Below the pieces are notes generated by a model that was not told the DNA's origin, made no database searches, and saw only the letters and a program-made list of their open reading frames with translations. Positions 7,687 through 14,053 of a DNA stretch of 14,053 nt are shown one piece after another. The first letter of the stretch is position 1, and each line of letters begins with the position of its first letter. The position numbers and the translations under genes are program-made. The stretch is from Candidatus Hydrogenedentes bacterium UBA2224 (GTDB taxonomy: Bacteria; Hydrogenedentota; Hydrogenedentia; Hydrogenedentales; SLHB01), in NCBI GenBank assembly GCA_002348185.1, contig DDYW01000167.1, forward strand, positions 28,522-42,574, given 5' to 3'.

Positions 7687-7757
7687 TTAATCTCTTGACA
7701 AAAACGTATCTACTTATATTGCAGACATTTGCGAAAATAATTAAGTATTGTGTCACC
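7670..7757. repeat. AT-rich island bounded by 20-bp inverted repeats (MITE/REP-transposase-like)
   Basis: Arms 7670-7689 (GGGGACACAATACTTAATTA) and 7738-7757 are inverted copies with one mismatch; the inner 17 bp are perfect. They enclose 48 AT-rich bases. This contrasts sharply with the GC-rich coding DNA on both sides. The left arm supplies the last codons and the TAA stop (7684-7686) of the upstream gene. The right arm ends 20 bases before the next ATG. No target-site duplication is visible. GGGGACACAATACTTAATT resembles termini I associate, from memory, with elements mobilised by REP-associated Y1 transposases. It could instead be a large operator or an attenuating stem. Confidence 0.7.
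7695..7720 (+). promoter_or_regulatory. Promoter candidate inside the AT-rich island
   Basis: A perfect TTGACA at 7695-7700 is followed by TATATT at 7715-7720 with a short 14-base spacer, or by TATTGC at 7717-7722 with a 16-base spacer. Neither pairing is ideal. The AT-richness and position 58-83 bases before ATG 7778 still make this the most likely promoter for the 1116-residue protein. It lies between the two inverted-repeat arms, so the island may provide or control transcription. Confidence 0.35.
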
Positions 7758-7777
7758 GAAATTGAAGGGGGGCTGAC

Positions 7778-10700
7778 ATGCCGGCGCCAAAGCGATTCGC
7801 TCGTTTTCTGATAACCGCAACGTGCTTTTTGTGTCTCGGTCAGGGTGTGCCGGCGCAGGAACCGCCCATGGCCGTGTTCGATCTGGGCACCGCGCGTCTC
7901 GCGATTGACGCCCAAGGCTATGCAACGCTCGAACTGGCGGCCGCGGACGCTTCCTGGCCCGCCGTGGCCCAGCCACTCGTCCGCCTGGACACCGAAGCCG
8001 GCCTGCTCCTGCCGGAATCCGTGACCGCGCAGAACGAGCGTCTCACGGCACGCTTCCCCGGGGGCGCTCTCTGCGAAATGACGGTCACACCCGGCGCGGG
8101 GTTTCTTATATTCGAGGTGACCCGCCTGGAAGCGCCCGGTGCGACCCGCCTGAGGCTTCTGTCGCTTCCCGTGCCCGAAGGCGCCGAGATCATGTCGACA
8201 CTGAACGCCGCCAGAACGCCCACCCATATCGCCGCGCTGTCCGCGGCCGAGATTAACGTGCACGCCTACACGCAGGTCATTGGCCGCAGTGACGGCGATA
8301 AAGCCGGATGTTCCCACGAATTCCTGCCCACGGACGAGGCCAGGGTGGGCGCTACGGCAGCCCGGTTCACCGCCACAGCCGGCGCCGAGGCGGGCGGCTG
8401 GAGCGTCGTAAGCCGTGACTTCTCCCGCCCCCTGGACCTCAGCGGCTGCACCGCCATCCGCGCCTGGGTTCACGGCGATGCCAAAGGTCAGCTGCTCAAG
8501 ATCCAGCTCAGTGACGGGCGCGGCGGATACCGCGACACCTACATTCCAATCACGTTCCAGGGCTGGCAGCAGGTCACGATCGACAAGCCCGCACTCGACA
8601 GCCTGCGCTATGACCATGTCGCCACGCTCAGCATTTACTACAACGGCCTGCCCGCCGGCCAATCGGTCTCCTGCATTGTCGACCACATTGAGGCCCTGGT
8701 GGAGCGCGATGGAACGCAAGAGGCGGTCCTGCTCGAAGATTTTGAGCGTCCGGGCTCCCTGTTCTGGCGCGCGAAGACACAGACCCTGAACCTCGAGACC
8801 CTCGCCGGACACGGACTCCTGCCCGCGCGCTTCGGACTCCTTGTCAGCCCGCAACAGGAGTTTCTCGACGCCATGGAGCGGTTCGAGCTCGCCGCCAACC
8901 TGCCCAGTCCCCATCCCGATGGCGTATGGAACAAGCGCTCGCCCTGGATCCAACGGTCCTACCTCTTCATCACCCGCTTTGACGCGTCCCAGACCGACGA
9001 CGTCATCGCCATGGCACGGCGCGGCGGATTCGACATGATTCTCATCCTCCAGGACTCCTGGACCCGGGCCACCGGCCACTTCGAGGTCAACACCGACCAT
9101 TTCCCCGGCGGTCTTGATGCCCTCGTCAGCACCGTTCAACGTCTCAAAGAGGCGGGATTTCACGTCGGCTTCCACATGCTCGGCGCCTCGATCTATCCCC
9201 CGGACCCCTACCTGACCCCCGTGCCCGATCCGAGGCTGGTCAAGGGCGCATCCAATGAGCTCGCGGCCGACATCGACGACACGGCCGACTTTCTTCCAAC
9301 GGTTGCCCCGCCGGAGGGTTTTCCCGCCGAAGACGGCGGGTACATGGGCGATGGGACCGTGATTCGGATCGACAACGAGATCATCCAGTACCGGACGCTC
9401 ACCCAGGAAGCCCCCACGGGATTCGCAGGCTGCCAGCGAGGCCATCTCGGCACCACGCCCGCGCCCCACGCCCAGGGCGCGCCCATCACGCACATCCGGC
9501 GCGCCTACGGCTACCATATGTACGATATGGACACCACCCTGATCGACGAAGTCTCCACCCATTTCGCCCGTGTTGCCAATGCATGCGACATCGACATGAT
9601 CTACTTTGACGGTTCCGAGCGTCTCCAGGGTGATCACTGGTATTACAACGCCAAGCTCCACAAAACATTCTTCGACAAACTCGCCCGCAAAGACATTCTG
9701 CTTCAGGCCAGCAGCTTCAGCCATTACTCGTGGCACATTCTCGCCCGCAGCGCGTCCGCCGACGGCCATGGCGATCTCAAGGGCTATCTCGACGAGCGCT
9801 CGGGCTGGCTCGATGCGTTCAAACGCAACGCCATGCCGCTCGACATCGGCTGGTATTACGGCTACGACCCCAACTGCACCCTCGACATGTACGAATACGT
9901 CCTCGGCGCCACTATCGGCTACGATTCGTCGATGTCGTTCCAGGTATCGCTCGATGCCGCACGAAAACACCCGTTCACGGGCGACATTCTGGATTGCATC
10001 GCCCGCTACGAGCGTCTCCGCCTTTCGGACCGCGTTCCCGCCGAAATGCGCGAACGCTTGCGCATCGAGCCGGCCCTCGCCGGCGAAAAAACGCCCGAGG
10101 AACGCGCGAAACTCCTCGATATCCGCCGCGAATACCGCCTGCTCGGCCCCGAAGGCGAGGAGATCTTTCAGCGCGTCATCTACACCCCCTGGCAGGAGGT
10201 GAATGCCGCTGTTCCAGAGAGCGCGCAATGGCGGGTTCGCGTGCCGATCGGCCCCGCCCGCGTCGGCGTTCAGCTCCATGCCCTGCCGGGACCGTGGACC
10301 GCCCCGGGACCCTCCTGGAACGCCCCGGGCGCCGTGACCCTCGAGACTTTTGACGATCTCGCGCCCTATGTCCCCGGCGCCGCCGCGGGCGTGACCGCCA
10401 TCGCGCACGGAGAAGCCGGCGCGACCCTCGAAGGCGTCACGCAGCAATTCGCCTTGTCTACGGACGATCCCAGGGAAGGCGCCTCCTGCGCGGTGTATTC
10501 AGCCCAGAGCGCTTTGAGCACAGACTCCGGCTGGACGGTCATCGGTAAATCGTTTACGCCTCCGCTTGACCTCTCAAACCACCGGGCCATTGGCTTTTGG
10601 TTGCGCGGCGACAGCCGCGGCGGCAGTTTCAAACTCCAGTTGCTCGACGGCGCGAAAGCGGCCGATTTCTACATCGTCAACAACTACACCGGCTGGCGCT

Positions 10701-11128
10701 ACCACCAGCTGCCCCGGCCCGAGCCGGACCCTATCGACTACGCGCAGGTGAGCCGCCTCAACCTCTACTACAACGGCCTGCCCGCCCAGACGTCCGTGTC
10801 CTGCGCCGTCGACGACATCCGGGCCCTGCCCGCGCTCGATGACCGCAGCCTGGCGGATCCCTGGGTCGCGATCGACGGGCGCCGCATCGAATGCCCCGGA
10901 AACCTCAGCGACGGCCAATACCTCATCCTCTGGCCCGGCGAACCCTCGCGACAGTACGGTCTCCCGCTGGAAGGCCCGCCGCTCTCCGGCGCGCCAGTCG
11001 AGACCTTCGAACTGCCTGAAGGCGAATACACCGTCACCTTCGGCTGCGCGGGAGCGCTCATGGCGCCGGTGCGCGCGCGAATCACCCTGCAACCGCCTGA
11101 GTCTCATGTGATGCCGGGCGCGCGTTGA
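7778..11128 (+). CDS. Large secreted barrel protein with two copies of a carbohydrate-binding-like beta-sandwich
   Basis: A 1116-residue exported protein. ATG 7778 follows AAGGGGGG and opens a signal peptide (MPAPKRFARFLITATCFLCLGQGVPAQ). An N-terminal beta-domain (about 28-150) precedes sandwich copy A, residues 207-308, with FSRPLDLSGCTAIRAWVHGD and YYNGLPAGQSVSCIVDHIEAL. A barrel begins near 393: RSYLFITRFDASQTDDVIAMARRGGFDMILILQDSW (D426), then HFPGGLDALVSTVQRLKEAGFHVGFHM, and IDMIYFDGSE with D611 and E614. This layout recalls clan GH-D (GH27/GH36) alpha-glycosidases. A beta-rich insertion (about 511-574: TVIRIDNEIIQYRTL...GCQRGHLGTTPAPHAQGAPITHI) interrupts the barrel. Sandwich copy B (918-1018) repeats the CBM11/CIA30-like pattern with FTPPLDLSNHRAIGFWLRGD and YYNGLPAQTSVSCAVDDIRAL. 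Likely role: a multi-modular enzyme acting on insoluble glycan outside the cytoplasm. Catalytic assignment and family are inference. Confidence 0.9.
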   Translation: MPAPKRFARFLITATCFLCLGQGVPAQEPPMAVFDLGTARLAIDAQGYATLELAAADASWPAVAQPLVRLDTEAGLLLPESVTAQNERLTARFPGGALCEMTVTPGAGFLIFEVTRLEAPGATRLRLLSLPVPEGAEIMSTLNAARTPTHIAALSAAEINVHAYTQVIGRSDGDKAGCSHEFLPTDEARVGATAARFTATAGAEAGGWSVVSRDFSRPLDLSGCTAIRAWVHGDAKGQLLKIQLSDGRGGYRDTYIPITFQGWQQVTIDKPALDSLRYDHVATLSIYYNGLPAGQSVSCIVDHIEALVERDGTQEAVLLEDFERPGSLFWRAKTQTLNLETLAGHGLLPARFGLLVSPQQEFLDAMERFELAANLPSPHPDGVWNKRSPWIQRSYLFITRFDASQTDDVIAMARRGGFDMILILQDSWTRATGHFEVNTDHFPGGLDALVSTVQRLKEAGFHVGFHMLGASIYPPDPYLTPVPDPRLVKGASNELAADIDDTADFLPTVAPPEGFPAEDGGYMGDGTVIRIDNEIIQYRTLTQEAPTGFAGCQRGHLGTTPAPHAQGAPITHIRRAYGYHMYDMDTTLIDEVSTHFARVANACDIDMIYFDGSERLQGDHWYYNAKLHKTFFDKLARKDILLQASSFSHYSWHILARSASADGHGDLKGYLDERSGWLDAFKRNAMPLDIGWYYGYDPNCTLDMYEYVLGATIGYDSSMSFQVSLDAARKHPFTGDILDCIARYERLRLSDRVPAEMRERLRIEPALAGEKTPEERAKLLDIRREYRLLGPEGEEIFQRVIYTPWQEVNAAVPESAQWRVRVPIGPARVGVQLHALPGPWTAPGPSWNAPGAVTLETFDDLAPYVPGAAAGVTAIAHGEAGATLEGVTQQFALSTDDPREGASCAVYSAQSALSTDSGWTVIGKSFTPPLDLSNHRAIGFWLRGDSRGGSFKLQLLDGAKAADFYIVNNYTGWRYHQLPRPEPDPIDYAQVSRLNLYYNGLPAQTSVSCAVDDIRALPALDDRSLADPWVAIDGRRIECPGNLSDGQYLILWPGEPSRQYGLPLEGPPLSGAPVETFELPEGEYTVTFGCAGALMAPVRARITLQPPESHVMPGAR

Positions 11129-11154
11129 TGCGGGACGGGCCGCGCTCCTATACT
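11125..11154 (+). promoter_or_regulatory. Promoter candidate TTGATG-N18-TATACT
   Basis: TTGATG (11125-11130) overlaps the TGA stop of the preceding gene. TATACT (11149-11154), five of six consensus bases, lies 18 bases downstream. A start near 11161 would give a leader of about 50 bases before ATG 11213. This suggests the beta-helix gene can be transcribed on its own. Confidence 0.45.
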
Positions 11155-11212
11155 CGCTGAAAGACAAACCCGGCCACCCTGAAGTGACCGGATGACCACG
11201 GGGGATTGTGTG

Positions 11213-12511
11213 ATGCCGTTTTCATGCCGTATGCCAATGTCTGCCGTCGTTGCGGCGGCCGTTCTCTGTTCCTTCCCCGCTCCACCGGCCGCGGCGCAAG
11301 AAGCCGTTCCCTCCTCGTGCGAACCCGTCACCCCGAACGCATTTCAGGGGTCAGACTCCGAGCGCATCAACCAGGCCATCGCCACCGCGGCCGCTTCCGG
11401 CCGCCGCGTCGTCATCCCGAAAACCAATCACGCCGCGGACGGGCCCCGGGACGTCTGGCTGCTCGATTCGGCGATCCTCGTCCAGAGCGGGACCACCCTC
11501 GAGCTCGAAAACTGCCGCATCAAGCTCTCGGATCGCTGCCGCGACAACATCATCCGCAGCGCAAACTGCGGCCTGGGCATTACGGAAATCGCCCCAATCT
11601 CGAACGTCTCCATTCGCGGTATCGGCGCCGCCGTGCTCGAAGGCGCCGACCACCCCCGCGCCACGGGCGACAGCGCCAAGATTCTCGCCGAACGCACCTA
11701 CGGCACCGACGCCGGCGTCCAGAGCGAAAGCCAGAGCGGCGACTGGCGCAACATCGGCATCCTCATGGCCTTTGTCGAGCAGTTCAGCATCGAAAATCTC
11801 CGGCTCGTCGACTCGCACGCCTGGGCCATTTCGCTCGAACGCTGCGCCTACGGAAAGATCCGCGACATCGACTTCGCTTCCACGGGGCACAGGACCATCG
11901 ATGACACAACGCAAACCATCCTCAATCAGGACGGACTCGACCTGCGCCAGGGATGCCACGATATTCTCATCGAAAACCTCACCGGGTACACCGGCGACGA
12001 CCTCCTGGCCCTTACGAACATCCTCAGGGCCGACAGCACCGCCGGTTCCACCGAATCGACCATGGTCAGCGCCGCCGTCAACCGCGGAGACGGTCTGGAC
12101 GACATCCGCAACATCACGATTCGAAACCTCCGCGGGTACTGCGCGGGCGGCCATCATATCGTGCGCTTCCTCAACGCCAGCGGACTCCAAATTCACGACG
12201 TGATTCTCGACGGTCTCATCGACACGTCCGGTTCCGCGCAACCCTGCCGCGCGGCCGTCAAAATCGGCGACAGCAATCCGCGCTGGGGCGGCGTGACCCC
12301 CCTGGGAGACACCTACCGCCTCTTCATCAGCAACATCATGAGCCGTTCCCAGCACACGGTGCTGATTGCCGGCTCGCTGTCCGATTCCATCGTCTCCAAT
12401 GTGATCAAATATGAGGCCGAGGGACCGCCCATCGCCTTCGAATCCGGTGAAGACAATGTCCGCAATGTCATCTTCAGCAACGTCCAGGGAATCACGCCGC
12501 CCACGGAATAG
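11213..12511 (+). CDS. Secreted right-handed beta-helix enzyme (GH28/pectate-lyase-like)
   Basis: A 432-residue exported protein. ATG 11213 is preferred over ATG 11192 because GGGGGA (11200-11205) sits seven bases upstream. It leads straight into a signal peptide (PMSAVVAAAVLCSFPAPPAAA, then QE). The opening SERINQAIATAAASGRRVVIPK is the usual capping segment of Pectate_lyase_3/GH28 helices. Successive coils read ISNVSIRGIG, VEQFSIENLRLVDSHAWAISLERC, CHDILIENLTGYTGDDLLALTN, DIRNITIRNLRGYCAGGHH and LFISNIMSRSQHTVLIAG. GH28 landmarks appear in divergent form: NQDGLD (N238, D240) for NTD, GDD with D262 and D263, GGHHIVRF (H314, H315, R318) for GHG, and a later AAVKIGDS for RIK. The gap from DD to His is about 50 residues against about 20 in classic polygalacturonases, so there is an inserted coil or loop. 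Likely a hydrolase or lyase on a uronic-acid-containing glycan. It is fourth in the hydrolase cluster, 84 bases after its neighbour. Confidence 0.9.
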   Translation: MPFSCRMPMSAVVAAAVLCSFPAPPAAAQEAVPSSCEPVTPNAFQGSDSERINQAIATAAASGRRVVIPKTNHAADGPRDVWLLDSAILVQSGTTLELENCRIKLSDRCRDNIIRSANCGLGITEIAPISNVSIRGIGAAVLEGADHPRATGDSAKILAERTYGTDAGVQSESQSGDWRNIGILMAFVEQFSIENLRLVDSHAWAISLERCAYGKIRDIDFASTGHRTIDDTTQTILNQDGLDLRQGCHDILIENLTGYTGDDLLALTNILRADSTAGSTESTMVSAAVNRGDGLDDIRNITIRNLRGYCAGGHHIVRFLNASGLQIHDVILDGLIDTSGSAQPCRAAVKIGDSNPRWGGVTPLGDTYRLFISNIMSRSQHTVLIAGSLSDSIVSNVIKYEAEGPPIAFESGEDNVRNVIFSNVQGITPPTE

Positions 12512-12581
12512 CCAGAGGTATTCGCGCAAACGAAGATGACATCCCAGGTTTTCTTTCCAGGATTGCAGGAGGCGCGCCGCG

Positions 12582-13799
12582 TCAGCGCGACACGGCGCTC
12601 GCCAGCACGGATTTTACGCCTTGGCTCTCCAGGATCTTGTTGAACTCGGCGAGTTCCGCATCGTCCACGATGGTGTAGAGGAACTGCTTGACGCCCCGCT
12701 GGTCAAGCGTCTGTACAAGCGCCTTCTCGAAATCCTGTTTGCTCGCCGCCACCACCTGGCACCCCAGCGACACGTTCGGCTGAAGCGGCGTCTCGCTGTC
12801 TATCGGCCGCTTCGAATAGGCCGAATGGATGTTGGCCCCCGTAATCTGCTGTTCGCCCTTGATCCCGACCCGCGTGCCGGGCGCCGCATTGCCCTTCAGG
12901 CGATAGCCGGGATCCGTGCCGCGGTGCTTGCCGCGCACGTACGTCACCTGTTTCGATTCCAGGCGGCCTACGCCCTTGCTCTCGCTGCTCGACTCCGTCG
13001 TCATGCGGTATTCAAACACCTCCGCCGGGCCCGAAGCCGTCTCCAGCACAAGGTACATCGTGTCGTCGTAGGTCTTGTTCCAATTCTGCTTCAACCCCTT
13101 CTCAAAATCGAGTCCGCGCACCGCGATCGCATTCGCCGCGGGCTTCTTGCCCTCAGGCCCCGCCCACTCGCCGCCCTTCAGCATCACAATCAGCCGCGCT
13201 TCCATCGCGATCGCTTGTGCATCCACCTCTTCGTATACCCGCCGGAATGCACTCGCCGTCTCCGCCTGTACCGGTTCCGGCACTTCCTTGTAGAATTCCG
13301 TCGCGAATTCCTCTTCCCCGGCCAGCCGCATCGCTTTCATCGCGACGGCTTTGTCCGTCAACGACCGCAATTGCCGCGTCTGTACCACCACTGGCACTTC
13401 CGAAACATTGCCCTTGTCGTCGACAGATTCCAGCATAACCGTCTCGTCCTTGAGCGGCTCGGGAGCGCCGAACATCTGGTACACGCGGGTCTCGAAATCC
13501 ACCCCCATCTCGCGGCTCACCGCTTTGGCGAGGGCCTGAGCCCGCCTGTTCAACCTCTGCTCGAGGGGGCTCTGGCCGGAGGCCGCCGCATCGGCGTTCG
13601 CTTCTCCCTCCGGAGGCTGCGCTTTGCGCACCTCGCTCATTTCGCGCAGAATCCCCGCGATGCGCGACGAAGCGCCGGACAGGGCCTTCTTCTCAGGCGC
13701 CTGTTTCGCCTCCGGTTTCGGGGCCGTGGCACATGCCGGTAGAAGCAGCAGGAGGGCTGCCAGGGTTGCAAGATAGAGACATGCGCCGGGCCTCATCAT
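12582..13799 (-). CDS. Lipoprotein with C-terminal His...SxGC (YkuD-like or phage-type) domain
   Basis: A 405-residue lipoprotein on the opposite strand, converging on the hydrolase cluster. ATG at 13799 (a second ATG at 13796 is equally usable) has AGGAG seven bases upstream; a longer frame to 13847 lacks such a site. The signal MMRPGACLYLATLAALLLLLPAC places the lipidated Cys at residue 23. A Lys/Glu/Ala-rich linker and helical region occupy about 24-215. The C-terminal part reads TMYLVLETASGPAEVFEYRMTTES, VRGKHRGTDPGYRL, GANIHSAYS with H325, and NVSLGCQVVAASKQDFEKAL with C347, then QFLYTIVDD. This order (TT, KHRG, NIH, SxGCQV, YT) matches, from memory, an uncharacterised phage/bacterial family. 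His followed by SxGC recalls the YkuD L,D-transpeptidase active site (HxxxS-HGC), though the spacing of 22 is longer and Leu replaces the second His. A peptidoglycan-related role is plausible, not shown. A TATGAT box lies at 13855-13850, without a clear -35. Confidence 0.9.
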   Translation of the reverse strand: MMRPGACLYLATLAALLLLLPACATAPKPEAKQAPEKKALSGASSRIAGILREMSEVRKAQPPEGEANADAAASGQSPLEQRLNRRAQALAKAVSREMGVDFETRVYQMFGAPEPLKDETVMLESVDDKGNVSEVPVVVQTRQLRSLTDKAVAMKAMRLAGEEEFATEFYKEVPEPVQAETASAFRRVYEEVDAQAIAMEARLIVMLKGGEWAGPEGKKPAANAIAVRGLDFEKGLKQNWNKTYDDTMYLVLETASGPAEVFEYRMTTESSSESKGVGRLESKQVTYVRGKHRGTDPGYRLKGNAAPGTRVGIKGEQQITGANIHSAYSKRPIDSETPLQPNVSLGCQVVAASKQDFEKALVQTLDQRGVKQFLYTIVDDAELAEFNKILESQGVKSVLASAVSR

Positions 13800-13944
13800 A
13801 CCAATTCTCCTGTGCCGCCAATGGCCAGTGACCTTCTCTCTATACACTTATCATACCACCCTCGACCCCGCAAGCGGATCCAGCATAATCGCTGCGGCTC
13901 CCGTGCGTTCTGCCCCACGCCCGGGGCACCTCGCCGGGGGCGTG

Positions 13945-13971
13945 GTGGACCGAGTGGACCCTGTGGACGTG
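13945..13971. repeat. Three 9-bp GTGGAC tandem units
   Basis: GTGGAC recurs at 13945, 13954 and 13963, an exact 9-base period (units GTGGACCGA, GTGGACCCT, GTGGACGTG). A further GTGGAC appears at 14040-14045, near the window end. It is a short degenerate tandem repeat in non-coding DNA. Its function is unknown, and the array could continue beyond the window. Confidence 0.6.
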
Positions 13972-14015
13972 CCTGCCTGAACGATTGTGAAGGGGGTTCT
14001 TTCTCCGGTGCAGGA

Positions 14016-14042
14016 CCACGCGGAGCCACGCGGCCCGCGTGG
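14016..14042. repeat. CCACGCGG direct repeat with 7-bp hairpin
   Basis: CCACGCGG occurs at 14016-14023 and 14026-14033. The second copy also pairs with CGCGTGG at 14036-14042, forming CCACGCG-GCC-CGCGTGG, a perfect 7-bp stem with a three-base loop. It may be a REP-like unit or a terminator for a gene beyond the window edge; no T-tract is visible before the sequence ends. Confidence 0.45.
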
Positions 14043-14053
14043 ACGGGGGTGGA

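Larger units (their letters stand above)
13800..14053. other. Non-coding end region
   Basis: I see no convincing gene here. The part next to 13799 should carry the promoter and leader of the lipoprotein gene; TATGAT reads at 13855-13850 on the minus strand. The remainder is GC-rich with several short GTGGAC and CCACGCGG repeats. An open frame on the minus strand (14029-13796) is basic and low-complexity and overlaps the lipoprotein start, so it is unlikely to be coding. Confidence 0.6.

Noticed and set aside
7670..7757. The inverted-repeat island as an intrinsic terminator
   Set aside because: The arms are 48 bases apart, AT-rich and not followed by a T-run, so it does not fit an intrinsic terminator.
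7643..10447. A 934-residue open frame on the minus strand opposite the large barrel protein
   Set aside because: It lies antisense to a protein with a signal peptide, ribosome site and recognisable domain repeats. The antisense product is Gly/Asp/Val-rich low complexity with no motif; long antisense frames are expected in GC-rich genes.
12621..13742. A 373-residue plus-strand frame opposite the lipoprotein gene
   Set aside because: It is Arg/His/Leu-rich shadow sequence; the minus strand has a lipobox, a ribosome site and conserved motifs.
1..14053. CRISPR array, tRNA, rRNA, phage integrase or known defence system
   Set aside because: I saw no regularly spaced long repeats, cloverleaf with CCA end, rRNA-like segments, integrase or nuclease-helicase genes. 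The proteins are transport, envelope and glycan-type.

Overview
The window is high-GC bacterial DNA (clearly above 60 % by eye, with G/C-rich third codon positions). Nearly every gene product carries an export signal: four to five Sec signal peptides and one lipoprotein signal. This fits a Gram-negative carbohydrate degrader. Large secreted orphan glycoside-hydrolase-like proteins, and a palindrome whose chance translation reads AGVSPA...AGETPAL, recall Verrucomicrobia, Planctomycetes, Lentisphaerae or Candidatus Hydrogenedentes. That placement rests on remembered resemblance, not a search; no marker gene is present.

Layout. Positions 1-1516 hold the 3' end of a MacB/LolD-type ABC ATPase gene overlapping a MacB-type permease gene (TAATG junction). 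Positions 1517-2580 are a sparse region: a nested REP-like palindrome (1558-1629), a near-consensus promoter abutting a possible leaderless small secreted protein (1719-2087), a 64-residue double-CxxC protein with a hydrophobic centre (2200-2394), and a strong hairpin (2414-2463). Positions 2584-12511 hold the core: four co-directional genes for large exported proteins. These are a GH20b/GH163-like barrel protein (2584-5187), a second barrel protein with a duplicated N-terminal helical module (5371-7686), a barrel protein with two copies of a beta-sandwich domain (7778-11128), and a GH28/pectate-lyase-like right-handed beta-helix (11213-12511). Between the second and third is an AT-rich island bounded by 20-bp inverted repeats (7670-7757). 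Converging on this cluster is a lipoprotein gene (12582-13799, minus strand) whose C-terminal end has a His...Ser-x-Gly-Cys signature. The final 254 bases hold no gene but contain short GTGGAC and CCACGCGG repeats.

How the genes may work together. The four exported proteins look like a polysaccharide-degradation cassette: a beta-helix enzyme that could cut a uronic-acid or pectin-like backbone, and three barrel enzymes that could trim oligosaccharides. There is no SusC/SusD pair, sulfatase, transporter or regulator inside the cassette, so the substrate is unknown. Candidate promoters before genes two, three and four, together with gaps of 84-183 bases, suggest partly independent transcription rather than one tight operon. 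The most novel material is the pair of barrel proteins sharing a Cys cluster beside a putative active-site acid, and the domain-duplicated 1116-residue protein.
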